Shown here: piece by piece, positions 49,931-62,815 of the stretch | How positions within the stretch are numbered: the first letter of the stretch is position 1 | How the letters are laid out: each line of letters starts with the position of its first letter | DNA from: Struthio camelus | Taxonomy: Eukaryota; Chordata; Aves; Struthioniformes; Struthionidae | DNA length: 64,000 nt | Direction: 5' to 3' | Assembly (NCBI RefSeq): GCF_040807025.1 | Contig: NC_090942.1 | Span: 80,395,987 to 80,459,986 of the forward strand | The notes under the pieces: model-generated | Database searches by the model: none | What the model was told of the DNA's origin: nothing | The model's input: only the letters and a program-made list of their open reading frames with translations | Program-made: the position numbers and the translations under genes

Positions 49931-51117
49931 TTGAAAGAGACAGCTGTTAACGCTACTACTGAATTTCCACTAATTATAAAATGAAAGGACTGGCTCTCTT
50001 TTCCTTCTCACAGCTCAATAGTCTAGTTTCACTGATTAAAAAAACCACCAACAAAAAATCCCCCCCAAACACAAAAAGCTCAGGGAAGGAGAAGATGTCA
50101 GTTAGCGACAGAGCTGAAAAGCATGCTGATGTGCTTTTTTTGTTGCTTGTGGTTTTGTTGGTACTGATGATTTGCTAATGAAAGCCAAAGCTCTTTCAAA
50201 TTTAGTCTCTCGACACTGGGACTGGAAATGAAGAGCTCAAGTTTAAAAACATTCTTGCTGAAGGGAGGAGAAGATTGTAGAAGGGCAGTAAGAAAAAGGT
50301 GCTGAAGCAAAACTGGAGGTCATTGAATACCAGTATTCACATAATTTAGGAGGGGCAATGGGGGGCTTGGGCCAAGCTTCCCTTTCTCGCCAAGGAAAGA
50401 CCCCTGTGAACTTCAGGGGCAATCTAACCTGCGTTACGGCAACAGGATATTACTGAGAAACTGAAATTACATCACAACTCTATACATGAAAAAGGTATAC
50501 CATGTTATTGAATAAACTTAGTAATTACTGAAAGAAGTTTTTTTTAATAAATTGGTTCTTTTAAAAATCCCTTTTACTACAAATGCAGCCCTAAAAAAAA
50601 AAGATGAACATCAGTTGCATAGCATGGTTTTGTTTGTTTATTTATAAATAGGAAGTGTTTGTAATCTGTGTAAAATTGGGGAGAGGGCATAGTCTGTGTC
50701 AGTTTATCTACAATGTGTCACGCTGGGGGTAAATACCAGCTGGTACATGAAAAAGGTCCAGGCGAATGTAAGCCAACAGAAGTAAGCATGGACAGCTTGA
50801 GGAGCGTAGTTTGAGCAAATAAGTGGAGTTTGCAGCAGCCACAATTCTCGGCTCTCCTGGTAGCGTTTTTTTGGATCGAATATCATTAATCTGTCTCTTC
50901 AAGAAATAATCATCGTGATTGTTATAAGCCGGTCCCTAACCTCTCTGCCTTTACTTTAAACTACCAAGAAGAAAATAACATTATAGGCCTTTGATCTTGA
51001 AATTTTCAGTGCTGCTTCAGTCTATTCATGTCAGCAGACCTGCTGAGCAGATGAGTATATTAAACGTGTGAGTGTCATCAGAGTCTTTGCAATTATACAT
51101 TATTATATGAGGATTTT

Positions 51118-51141
51118 TATATATATATATATATATATATA
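51118..51141. repeat. (TA)n microsatellite
   Basis: A pure TA run of about 24 bp. The 12-mer atatgaggattt occurs shortly before and after it (about 51106 and 51169). Confidence 0.93.
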
Positions 51142-54100
51142 AAATAGGTTAATGTATAACCGTGATATATATGAGGATTTCCAAGTAATGATTTGCAGGT
51201 CTTGCAAGTCTTTTTGATGGAGAAATATTTTTCTGTGTTTCGTAAAGAAGAAAATTTAGGCAATAAGCAGCTTGAGGGCAGCTTAATGGACAAGGTAACA
51301 TAGGAAGTCTGGGGTAGAGCAAATACAAATTTGCATACTGAGACTAGCAGGATGCTGTAAACCTGAGTGAAACAAGGGTCCTGGTTAGCACCTGGCTTAG
51401 TTTAGAGGGGCCCACTGGGAGAAAGCCGTGCTGGTAAGAAGACACCGTGCTGTGGCTACAAGACCTGAAAGCCTTTCACAAGTTCTTTAGTCCTCCCTCC
51501 TTGACTCTGGGAAAATTCCTGAGCTATGCTTAATTAAAGCATGAAAAACAGCACACTTGGGGAGCAGGGGAGAAAACGCAAGTCTCTTCCCCCTTCCTTT
51601 CTCTGGCCAAAGTTCTGGCCAAAGCCTGAAGCCAGTTCATCTCTCCTGTGCCGCAAGAATGGTATGGAGTGGTAGGACTCATGACCTTGTCCACCACCTT
51701 TTAAGTTAGAATCCCCTGTTTTAGCCAAGAGAGAAAACAAACTCGTAACTACACTGGAATTTTCTTTTTCTTACTGGTTCCTGTTTGAGCCTACCAGGGT
51801 TTTGTGTGAACATGGTGCTGTGGACCATAGTTCATCTACAAAGGCTTAGCAGACTGGGCTTGAGGAAGTTTCCCTGAGAGCCAGGCTCCCTCTGGGAGCC
51901 TAACAGCGTGCGCACTGTGGCAGGAAGGGAAGAGGCCGCAGAGGAGCGACGTTGTGCTCCCTCCCTGCCTCTGAGCCAGGCAGGGAAGTAGCTCAGGCAT
52001 TGGGTGCACACACCTGCACCAGCCTGATCTGAAGGAACAAGCCTTTGAATGACACACATGCCTTGAGTTTGGACCACTGTGCATTCAGAGCCTTACACAA
52101 ACACTCCTGCCTTTATCTGACAGTATGGTAGTTTAATAAACATTTAAAATGGATTTTTCTGACTCCTGTGACATAATATGCTTCTTTGAGGAAAAAGTCT
52201 TGAGACTCGACAGCTAGCTTTCAAAGTACATTTGATGAGATCTAGTTCCCTTGATTAACCTGTATGACATTCAACTGTTCTTGAAACATGACAATAATAT
52301 GTCAACATAGCATACAGCCCACTAAGTCAGAAGTCACAGCAGCGCATATGAATGTTGTTGTGCCAGTGGCACATCTGCCCTGTCACTTGTACGCAGAAAC
52401 ACCGAGTTCCCTGAGCATACCTGCCCGCCTTCTGCCCTGGTTTGGCAGCTGCCAGAACAGGCCGGCCCAAACGTTTTGGCTCTCTGGTACCCTTGCCTGC
52501 TGGCCGCTCTCCTCCCTTTCCTCTGCTCCTCCTGCAGCAAGCTGCCCGAAGATGCTCGCAGAAGGGGATTCTAACCCGCAGGAAATGGGTTCATTCTGCC
52601 AGCACAGCATATAGTTAATAGTATATGAATTATATAGCATTGAATGTGACGAACAAAATCCATTGTAGGAAGCTATTTAAAGCAAACGAAAAAAATTCCA
52701 GGAGCTGCTGTAGCAGGTTTTCTCAGCTTACATGTAGATAATACTCATATTTTCTATTTGTTGCATGTTTCGTCTTTTTGTAATATGATCTCCGTTGTGA
52801 TGATAATCAGAAAGCTGAACAGAACACGGGTTGATTCTTTGTTTTTTCAGTTTTGGGAAATATTTCGAATTAGATTAGAACAGGAGAGGAACTTACCACA
52901 ATATCAGGCAAGTTGGGAAATCAAAGCATTGGCTTTTTATGCAGTCTGATGTCTTCCAGAAGTAAAGCAAGCTGGGCACAAATATATAACAACCACAGCA
53001 TGGGAAGGCACAAATATGACTGTCGTTCTCCTTCATCAACTGGAAGTAGCAAGCCTTTTTTGAAGGAGGGACATTTGAACTGGGTAATTCATGTGCTGTT
53101 TGTGTTTTGTTTAACATTTGACTTCCCCTTTCTGTAACCGATTTCATAGGTCTTTTCTAGCATTTTCCTTTTTTTCCCCTAACAGTGAAGGCCATTCAGG
53201 TTAAATATACAGTTCTATGGGAATGTGGAGCTGAGAGAACATAGCAAATACATTAGTCATGTTACTCAATTTATGTATTCTTATTTTTGTATATCAGATG
53301 ACTGCATTTTCTGACTCAGACAAAATCAAATCTCTTCAGTCAGAGCTTTTTGGCCTCTTCTGTAGCTGTTTTCCACTGTCCTGGCAGTGGAAGTGCTGGA
53401 GGGCAGGATGTTTTGATTAACCATACTACTGTCTGACACAGACGAGAATCAGGACACTCAGCATAAAATAGTCAATATTTTTTTTCTCACTCTCTTTTCT
53501 TCACATGTAAACTTTGATACTGTAAATCTCAAAATGAACTTTTGCAAAATTATAATTGTGTGAAATTTTCATAACAATAGAGAAAACTGGTTAGCTTGGT
53601 AGAGCCTTAGGAGCCAGAGAAGTGTTTTCTGATGCCTGCTTGGAGGTATTGCATGACCTTCTGTTCATCTTACAGAAAATTTCCATCCCTGACTGCATAG
53701 GTGACGAATTAATTGCTTGCATCACTGATTGCATCAATTGCTAGATTGCCTTTGAAAATAAGGTTTAACATTAATACTACTTTGTATACAAGTTTAGAAA
53801 GTTATAATGAAAATTTAATTCTTAAAATTACTCCTGCGTTTCTCCTATGTTGTTCTAATTTAAACACTTCTAAAGAAACATGGGAAACCAAAGCATTCAT
53901 AATGTTATGTGTATGCTGTTTGTGTTGCTCCCATCATAACGCTATGTAATGTTCAGACAAAGAACTCCCCATGTTAGTCTAGTGAAGTTTTCGGAGCTAT
54001 TTTTATATTTCTCATAATGACTCCAGTTGTTAGTATTTTATTGTGCTATGCGCTGTAGAAACACAGAACAAAGATGATCACTGCTTTAAAGATCTTGCAT

Positions 54101-56880
54101 TATTTTTTTATCTCTGGTTCTTGTCTAACTTTGGTGCTTGATAAGATGCTTATGTCTACTGCTTTGGTAGATTCAGATGGTATTCCCTGGTTATTATGCT
54201 TTTAACTGAACTTTCCATTTACATGTATAGTAGAAGTAACTAGTAAGGTTTTTCCAACTAGCTCACTCAAACCGGTGTGGAAGGAGATGGTATGGGCGTG
54301 GAGATGGTAGGAGCTAATTAAGAAATGTGAGTGTAAATAAAAGTTGGATCTCTAACTACTGCAACTGAAGTCTGTTGTGAGGTGCTGCCAGCAGACATTT
54401 GCAGGTTATTTATTGAGGGCAGATGTCCTTTGCTTTGTACCCTGGAGTCTTGGTTCCCAGCTGTACGTCCTTGTTGCAAGCTGACTTGTCGTGACTATTC
54501 CTGGCAGACCCCGCTTCCCTTTAGATGAAAACCCTGGGCACGCAAACGGAGAGGGAGCTGCACAGCACGTCAGCAAGTGTTTCTCTAGCTTAGGTCGTCA
54601 GGAAGTTGGGGCTGTCCCTCTGTATGGACAGGGTGTATGAGACTGACCAACTAACTCCAGGAATTCTGCCTACGCTTTTCAGTTTCTCCCAGTTTCTGCT
54701 TTTCAACAGCTGAGGCTCTTGGAGGATGACTCTTTTGCTAAATACATCAGGCTTTCATTCTCAAGAAGAGAATTTCAAGTCAAGAATTTCACTGTCAGGA
54801 GAAGGGAGGAAAATAGTGCTTGTTTTCTGAGCCATAGTAAGGACGACACCTATTTTCCTTAGTAGTTTTGGCATGTTGGTTCATTCATATGTGTATGTAA
54901 TGTACTCATGTACCTATGTAAATGCTCTTGGACAGCGTCCATACAGCATTATTGAACAGGGACCTTTGTCTGTGTAGCTGGTTCATTAGTACGTGATCCC
55001 TGGAAGAGCTTTCGTAATATCTTTTAGTAACTTAAAGCTACTCTTAACAACACATGACTGCATACACACACATACATCTCTGCCAGGGAACGATTTCATT
55101 TTTTCCCCTTTGCATATGTGGAATTTCTCCCCAAAATTACATTGGCCTGATGCCCGGGAGTCCACAACAGTCAATGGCTCAGTGACATGTTTAAGACCTG
55201 CATGAAACAAGTCTTTATGCTGTCGGAAAGGAGAAAGTCACAGTTTTGGGGACACATGGCACTTGTTACTAATTCTGGCAGCTCCAGAGAAAGAGAGTCT
55301 TAACATCACGAGTTTTGCATATAAAAAAAAAACTATATTGGGTTATAGTTAGTGGTTTTTAAATATGTTATTTCAATTTTTTCTTTCCCCTCTAAGGGTT
55401 AGAGTCAGACATGCTATATTGTAGGAAAAAAGAGACAAAAATAATAACACTCACAATATTTTCTTAGCGTATGCAGAATACATGATGATGTGTTGTGCCG
55501 TATTAACATTTTATCGACACTCATTTCTGATGATCCGTATTGCTTTTGGCCTTAACAGTTGAGAGTTTTGTGGCTAGTAGGATAATAGAGATAAAGCTGC
55601 TACACCACAGCATTTGCATTCTTCGTAATTTCTGCAGTGTATTTACAGGGTGTGGATAGAAATTACTGTAGAAATTACATCCCTTCCACCTTTAAGCACA
55701 AAGAGTATTGATATAGATTGATTTATAAACTGGAATATAAATAAGCAAATAACAAATTTTCCTGAAGGCAGCTTTTTTTTTACCTGCGTAATTGGAATTA
55801 AAGAAATAAAAAGTAACTGAAATATGAATAACAATTCATACACACCTTTGTCGGGGGAGGCGTAATGCAGAAGGTGATTGTTCTCCTAAATGCTTTAACT
55901 AAGAAGCCAAATGTACATGGAGTTTGATACTAACTCCGGCAGGATGAGAAGGCTTTTCCTGCAAGCGTCTGTCTCTCTCAGCAGCTTTTCTTCCGCTGTG
56001 CACGGTAGAAGATTTTGGTCTATGGAACTGTTTTCAGCAAGGCACTGAAAACTATCCCAAAATCTTAGTGGACAGTAAAACACTCTGAAGTCTCTACCTT
56101 AAAATTATAATCGTATGGCAGAAAGGCTGCACAAAGGTAATCTATATGAAGAGAACTGCCACTAGAGAAGGAACATGTTCTTGCCCTTTCATGACATGTA
56201 GCCAACTCTGCCTGCAGTGAAATAATGCCGTATTAAACTAGCAAGGCCACGAAACTAAGTTTTCATTAACTATAATGTGGAATGGAATGTTTTCCCCCAT
56301 CTTCAGATGCCTGCCTCTTAAAACTGGGGAGGAAAAACCAGGAAGTTCAAGTGAAATAAAGGGAGTCTCATCTAGTGACATCTGAGAAGTGACTGCTCAA
56401 GTCAACTGTCAAAGTATAAATATTGTGATAGAAACACTGGAGCACATATCTTGCGCTAGATGAACTTCAATACCTTTTGCTGAAATATGAATTATTTTAT
56501 AAGAGGCAATTTCAGAGGAATACGTATGAATAAATTCTCGTACGAAAACATCTTCTTTCTTTTTCCAAGACCCCAGGGGTGATTGCATTATCTGAATTTT
56601 CTTGTGCATGCTTTCCTGATGTTGGCCTGAACAAAAATCTCTCAATTCCTTTGTGATACATGCAAGGAAATTTAAATTGTTAATCCAGACTTTTAGATTT
56701 CATATTAAAATAGTATGCGAACTTTTCTGAGTATTTAAAAATATTTTTGTTGAGCTACTAGATTAGTGCTATGGTAATCTCTTATTCATGTTATACATGG
56801 AATGCAGACATACAGACAAACCTTGTAAGTAGTGAATTACCCACCGTGCACCAAATATGTTCTTGGCGTTTGATGGGGCC

Positions 56881-56898
56881 TTTTTTTTTTTTTTTTTT
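56881..56898. repeat. T18 homopolymer
   Basis: Eighteen T in a row followed by AAA. Confidence 0.9.
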
Positions 56899-58778
56899 AA
56901 AGGAGAGATGATTACTTCTTGTAGGTTTCCTTTAAGCAGGGAGTCTCTTTTCTGACAGGATTACATTTTTATCCTTTAAGCAAAAGAGAGATCCTGGGAA
57001 TCTGTTGTGTGACTTAAGGGAAAAAATATTTTTTTCTATGAGTGATAAATGGAAAGAAATGCGTGTCTAGAGAAGAATATTGTTATATTTACTACTGTGT
57101 TCCCCTTTGTGTCAGATAATGCAGAAGTTGTCCTTGCAGGATTCACAAAACTTGTGAATAATTTGTGCCACTACAAAAATAGTTTGTGTAGCTGTGCTGA
57201 TACATGCAGTTAGTTTGTGTCTGTGTGATGCATTTGTATTCTTCAGGTCTGAGATATGTGCCCACCTGGTCTGTCAATGGCTATACCCATGTTACTTGAG
57301 CTCAAGTGAGGCCTCAGTGCCTCACTTTTCTCACTGGTGCGTTCAGGCTCACGTGATCTGTCCTCGCTTACGTTAAAGGCTCCTGAAATTTGGCAGTGTT
57401 TCTATGCTAAAGCCATAGAACTCGGAGCCAAGTGTTTGTGGCATTCAAACCCTAGACCTGGGCAAGATTTACAAAACAGATCAACACCCAAGAGCTCAGG
57501 GCTTTTGAAAATACAGCCACTCTTTCATGTGTGTGAGAGATGGGTGCTTCTGCAAAGCAGGCCTTGACTAAGAGAGATGATCTCCTTCAAAAAATTTGAC
57601 CCTAAAGGGCTTGGCAGTATCTGTGCGACTTAGAGCGTATAGCTCTGAATTCTTGAGCTGCCTGTTCTTGTGTTGGGAGAGAGCCCCTCCTGCCCAAGGG
57701 AGCGTGGCCTGACAAAAAGAGCATTGAGATGATAAAACTAAAGTGCGTTCCACGATCCGAAAGAGGGCAGTTAGAAATATTTCTAGCATAAATTAAGGTT
57801 GTGGGTTTTTTTTGTTCGGTAGGAAGAAATTATACTGTAGAAGGATGTTAAAGACACCTTGTTTGTATTGTTTTTTTAAATCTGTTTAAACCAAAGAATG
57901 AAGTTCACAAGTAGCATGATATACATGGAATATAGGGCTATTATAATGCCTTCAAATTGAGTCTGCAATTCACAAAGAGAATATAAGGAAATAATACTTG
58001 CTACACTGTAGTATTTTTATTTGAGATAAAGTTAACCATACTTCTTTCTCTCAGATCAATAAATTGAACACTCCAAGATAAGGGATACCGCTCTGCGGGA
58101 GTAAAGTTAGAATATGATGGCAGTGCATTATGAAACCTCCTTTACAGTGAACAGAATTCATATTTCTTTCTCTAGGCTCTTTACTATTAAACCACTGTTA
58201 TCCAGGTATCTGATATGCAATCTAGACATGAGAGAGCCTACGTATAGAAAAACCTAAACAGCATGCATGGACCTGATATCCATAAGCAATGATTTCAGAT
58301 ATAAAAACAGAAGAGTCTGATCCAAAGCACATTTTGGTGTTCCTGAAGCACAACTTTGAATTGCCTCATGTATCCATGTTGTGTGTGTGTTGTGTTTTTT
58401 TTTTTTTAATTTTTATATTTGGACTAGAAACGAGAACATGACAAAACATAAATGCTGCAATGTGAAATCAACACTAAATAGCAGAACGGAGAGTTAAACA
58501 GCCCTCAGAGAGAACGCAAGGCAGCGTTGCTATTACGTTACACAAGCGATAAACAAAGAAAGGATGGATAAACTTGCTCGAACAGAAAGTTGCTGTCGAA
58601 GAGGCTGTGTTCACATCAATGCAGGATGACTTTTGAGATTACTGTAGTTTCTGAGACTACTGCAATATTTAAAATGGATCTCTGATCACTTCTGTGATTA
58701 CTAATTTAGCTTATGCTTTTTTTTTCCCCCGGTGGTCTTACTGCAGTATACGGAAATATTAATTTAGTAGGCAGGTAG

Positions 58779-59030
58779 AAGTCTGCATTTAGAACTACCC
58801 AGAAGATTGTCCGCAGCAAGAGCACATCACTGTTTTAGCTTCCTAAATAATGGAAATAACTAGGTAGGTTCAATTTTAGAATAAATAAGAGTATGCATGT
58901 CTGCAAGTCTGCATGTAAGATGATCGAGGAGATCGTCTGCAGCATGGCCGTATGATTGTGTTAACTTCCCCAATGATGACAACAACTAGACAAATTCATT
59001 CTTGGAACAAATAAGGGTGTAACTACATGG
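58779..59030. repeat. Old tandem duplication, about 126-bp period
   Basis: The block starting 'aagtctgcatttag' at 58779 lines up with the block starting 'aagtctgcatgtaag' at 58905 along most of its length. Shared landmarks are 'agattgtccgcagca' versus 'agatcgtctgcagca', 'aaataatggaaataactag' versus 'caatgatgacaacaactag', and 'gaataaataagagt' versus 'gaacaaataagggt'. Identity is roughly two thirds by eye, with small indels. I recognise no family. Confidence 0.75.
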
Positions 59031-62000
59031 ATTTACCCTGAGGTTCAATTTGAGACAGCGTGTGAATTCTTCTTCTTATCCCCTTGTTTGGTTGTTCCTA
59101 GCGTGGTCTGCCACACTCCTTGGAAAGTAAGTATATTAAGTATATTGTACGTTATCATCTTGAGCGAACAACCTAATAATGAAAATGCTTATCTTAAATG
59201 TAAGATTAATTTGCAGCATTTTGTTAACAGTCATCTCTGTCAGGGAAATGAGGCATACCAAATGCACGCTCCCTCCCCCCTCTCCCGTCGTGGCATCCAC
59301 AGTGCTCTGTGATGGACTGTAAGCTCACAGTGTTGTGGAACGACCTAGGTGATTTACCGCAGCCTACAGCAGGCGTGGGAAATGCCTCCCACTTCACAGA
59401 CGTGCCACAAACTGCCTCAGTGCAGAACAATTGAGGTAATTGTAGTGCTTGGCTGTTAAATTCAGCGTTTGGAGACTTCCTAATGATGCATTCCAAATGT
59501 TTTGGCCACGCAGCCCTTTTGTGCAACTAGGTATATAACCCTGGGTCACTTCCCATGTTGTGATATTGCAGATAGTGTCCCTGCTACCACTGTTTTGGAT
59601 TGTATTTCTAAAAATGTTGTGGAGCAGTCTTTTAACCTCAATCATAAACTGATGGGAGAGTTGCAGAAGGAATCTGAGCATGAAAAAGCACCTTGCATTA
59701 GCAGAACAAGTAATCAGAAAAGACTCTAGTGGCACATATGTGAGTCTCATGCTGATTGTGTAAATCCCTTAACATTTACCCATAAGTTTCTAAAGCTCTG
59801 ATCTATAATTCATGACAACAGCCTGATTTACAGCAAAGACCAGAAATTAAGAGGATTGATCCTACTTTCACTGAAGGCAATAGCAAAACTGGAACTGACC
59901 TCACTGGAGTAGGACAACACGATAGATATTCCTCAAGATCCATCGATATTTTCAGTATAAACCATTCTTCATATCTTTTCTCCAACATAGTGTGATGCAA
60001 GTATTGAATGCAGCAGCAGTGGCACCAGTGTAAAATTAATAGTAAAATACGTTTTGGTAAGTTATTTTAATAGGTCTGTGGGCTGCAAGGTCCCGCACTT
60101 GCAAACTTATGCAGCAGCACTGTTCCCACAATCGACCTTTGGGTTAAATAATTAAGGATGCTTAGGTTATATTTGAAGCAAAATGAATTATATAAAAAAA
60201 CACAAAAGGATTCTTTAGATCCTTTGTGATCTAATGGAAGTAGCATAGGCTTTCTGTGCTGCTGCCCGTACTGCTGTGATAAAAATAACAAAGTGAGCAG
60301 CAAAATTGTTCCAGGGAGATGCAGCAATTTGTTGCTTTCTGAAGAATTCTGTTGTCCCCTTTGCCTTACGAAATGAGTACAGACTGCCCAGGGGAAACAG
60401 GCTATATAATGCTATAAAGAATAAACATATTTTTAGGAAAATATTGGCAAACGTAACTGGGAAGAGTGTCTCCTGGAGATTAATGCACTCCATTAAAAAT
60501 TAACCAACTTAGTTTTCCTTCAAAGAAAACACTGGCTACGACAAAGCAAAAGCCGCAGAAGTTGCATCAAATGAAAAATGGAAACAAGTTCAAAATAAAC
60601 TTTTTACTAAAACCTATTTTAATTACAGAAGGCTTAAATTTTCATGATCTGATCATAATTCTTAACATTAAAAACAATTTCTAAGTTTTATTGTTTAAAT
60701 TCATGGGACATTACTGCTTTTATGTGAGCTGCACCAAGCAAACTTTTTTTTTTTCAGCCTTACTGTTCATTATATTATGCTTCAGTAATACTTGTTGTTA
60801 AAACCTGGTTTTGGTTGGCTTAGTAACTGATTTATTGGGACATACTAGTTATGTGAGCAATACAGAAAAGGGAAGTGATCCTGACTCCTTAGCTGTGCTG
60901 TCTTGTCAGAATGGACAGAATTGCTACAAACTTTAGCCAGTAAAGTATATAGCTATGGTTCTTTCTGTAGCGCGTTTGGGTAAAGAGTGTGTCCATTTTT
61001 TCATATTTGCTAACAGTATTTTTAAAGTGGTTTTAAAGCATACTTTTTATTATTCACTTTACCTTTTTTTCTAAGGGCATCAGAAGCTCTTCATAAAGCA
61101 TTATCTAGAGCTATTTAAAAGAGTTGTTTCATGCTTTCTTGGGGTGAAAACAGCATACTGCCATATCCTGAACAACCTTTTTTTTTTTTTTTTTTGACAA
61201 TTCAATTTTTGATGTCTAGACCTTTATTTTAAGGCATATCAGCAAGAATACCTATAACCATGTATAACTTGATCCCTACAGAAGTTTACTCATGCTGCTT
61301 GCTCTTGAAAGGTTGTACATCTCAAATCTAGTAGCCAAAGCCTACCATGAAAGAATACCTTCTGCCCTATCCTTCTAAAATTAAAATAATCAAAATCACT
61401 CATTATACTGCTATCAGTTGTTTGACCTTGTCTTCCTCAGGATATTATAAACAATGTGAGTTGCCCCTTCTACGCAAAAGTGGAACCTACAATTTTATGT
61501 TGGGCAGTAACCATTCTCCAGGCTGAATTCTTACAAATACCTTACAGTTTATTAGAGCAGAAAATGAAATCCAGCCATGTTATTGATTTAAAAAAAAAAA
61601 AACAATCAAAAGCGTTCTCTTGGAATTTTAGTTCCGTTCACGTCACTGAGTTTGAATAAAATCCTATCTACGGTCCTTGTTTATTTCTTTTTTGTAACTT
61701 GATTTAACAAGCCCGCTGCATAAATTTAGATGCAGAAATCTGCATCTAATTTGTTGTAAGCAGCAATATCAGAATACCACTTCCTGTTATTGGAGATATA
61801 TTATTTTATCTTTTTATCCTCGAACAAAATACTGTGACGAGAGAAGAAAGATTTGCCATTTCTGTTCTCATATGGGGTAATGCTCCTATGCTCAAATAGT
61901 GAGGAGTTAAACTAAACCTCATGGCCATCTTCACCGTGAACTCATCCAGTATTAATCCTGTTGACCAGTGTATGAGGAAATTTGCCAGCTCACAGCAACA

Positions 62001-62765
62001 CTGGAACATGGGTATTTTCTCACACTAGCTAATCAGACGTATTTAAATTTGTTTGGCAGTCATAATTTTCTTTGCAAAGAAAGGATACTTTTCTTCCACG
62101 AGCCCAGGCCAGAAATAGCTCTGAAAGGAAATGCCAGGGCATACCTACCAAGGCTTAGGTCTCTGGGGTAGGAGGTTTAAAAGCAAGCTTATGCATAATC
62201 TGTTGTGATTCGGATGATACTAAGCGACCAAACCTGGGTGACAGAAAACACATAGTATAGACAACTTTGTGCCTCGCGATTTTTATGGAGAATGAAGAGA
62301 AGCTCCTTGACCTTGTTTTGTTTATGTATAACTTACTTTGGCAGTAGAGACCATAGAGCATTTTCCTACCTTACTGGGGTTGGTTGTGATGGTCTGAAAG
62401 AGGTTAAAGCCGTGGGGCCATTGAGGCACGTGGGCACGTCGGGGTTGGCAACCCCTGCAGATGCTTGCTCAGCTGTGCACGTGCTTCTCTTGCTTCAGAA
62501 AGTTTGAAGAAGCTCATCCACTTTGGTGGTACAGTTTGTATGTCTGCCCCTACAGCTCTGTACTCTGAGCCTCAGACAAATGAGCGTTTCACTGGTGCGT
62601 CTGGCTACGTGGTGACGTTATTTCAACTCATTTCAGCTCTAATTGCGTGACAGGAGGGGCAACTATAGTTAGGCACAATCTTGTGAGGTGCCATAATCTG
62701 TGAACCGAGAGACTGTTCCTGGCTGCAGCCAGTGTCAGTGGTAGGCTTGGAAAATGGGAGAGCCG
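59031..62765. other. Non-coding DNA
   Basis: No recognisable exon or named repeat. Present are a T run near 61180, a perfect inverted repeat at 61726-61749, and a GC-richer patch at 62400-62640 without a convincing frame. Confidence 0.5.
61726..61749. repeat. 11-bp perfect stem, 2-base loop
   Basis: ttagatgcaga at 61726-61736 is the exact reverse complement of 61739-61749. Confidence 0.92.
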
Positions 62766-62815
62766 TTTTCCCCATTTTAGAGCTTAGAAATAGGCACAGT
62801 TATCTTGGTTTCCAG
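62766..62815 (-). mobile_element. Possible MIR-like core trace (antisense)
   Basis: The plus strand 'ttccccattttagagctta' followed by 'gaaataggcacag' resembles the reverse complement of the MIR core ('ccccattttacagatg', 'aaactgaggcacag'). Only about 50 bp can be aligned by eye, so this is tentative. Confidence 0.35.

Larger units (their letters stand above)
49931..58778. other. Non-coding DNA
   Basis: No recognisable exon or transposon. It contains a (TA)n run (51118-51141), GC-richer patches at about 51830-52080 and 52380-52600 without a convincing frame, and a T run (56881-56898). A CpG-containing, FOX/SOX-motif-bearing segment lies at about 58490-58620. Confidence 0.5.
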
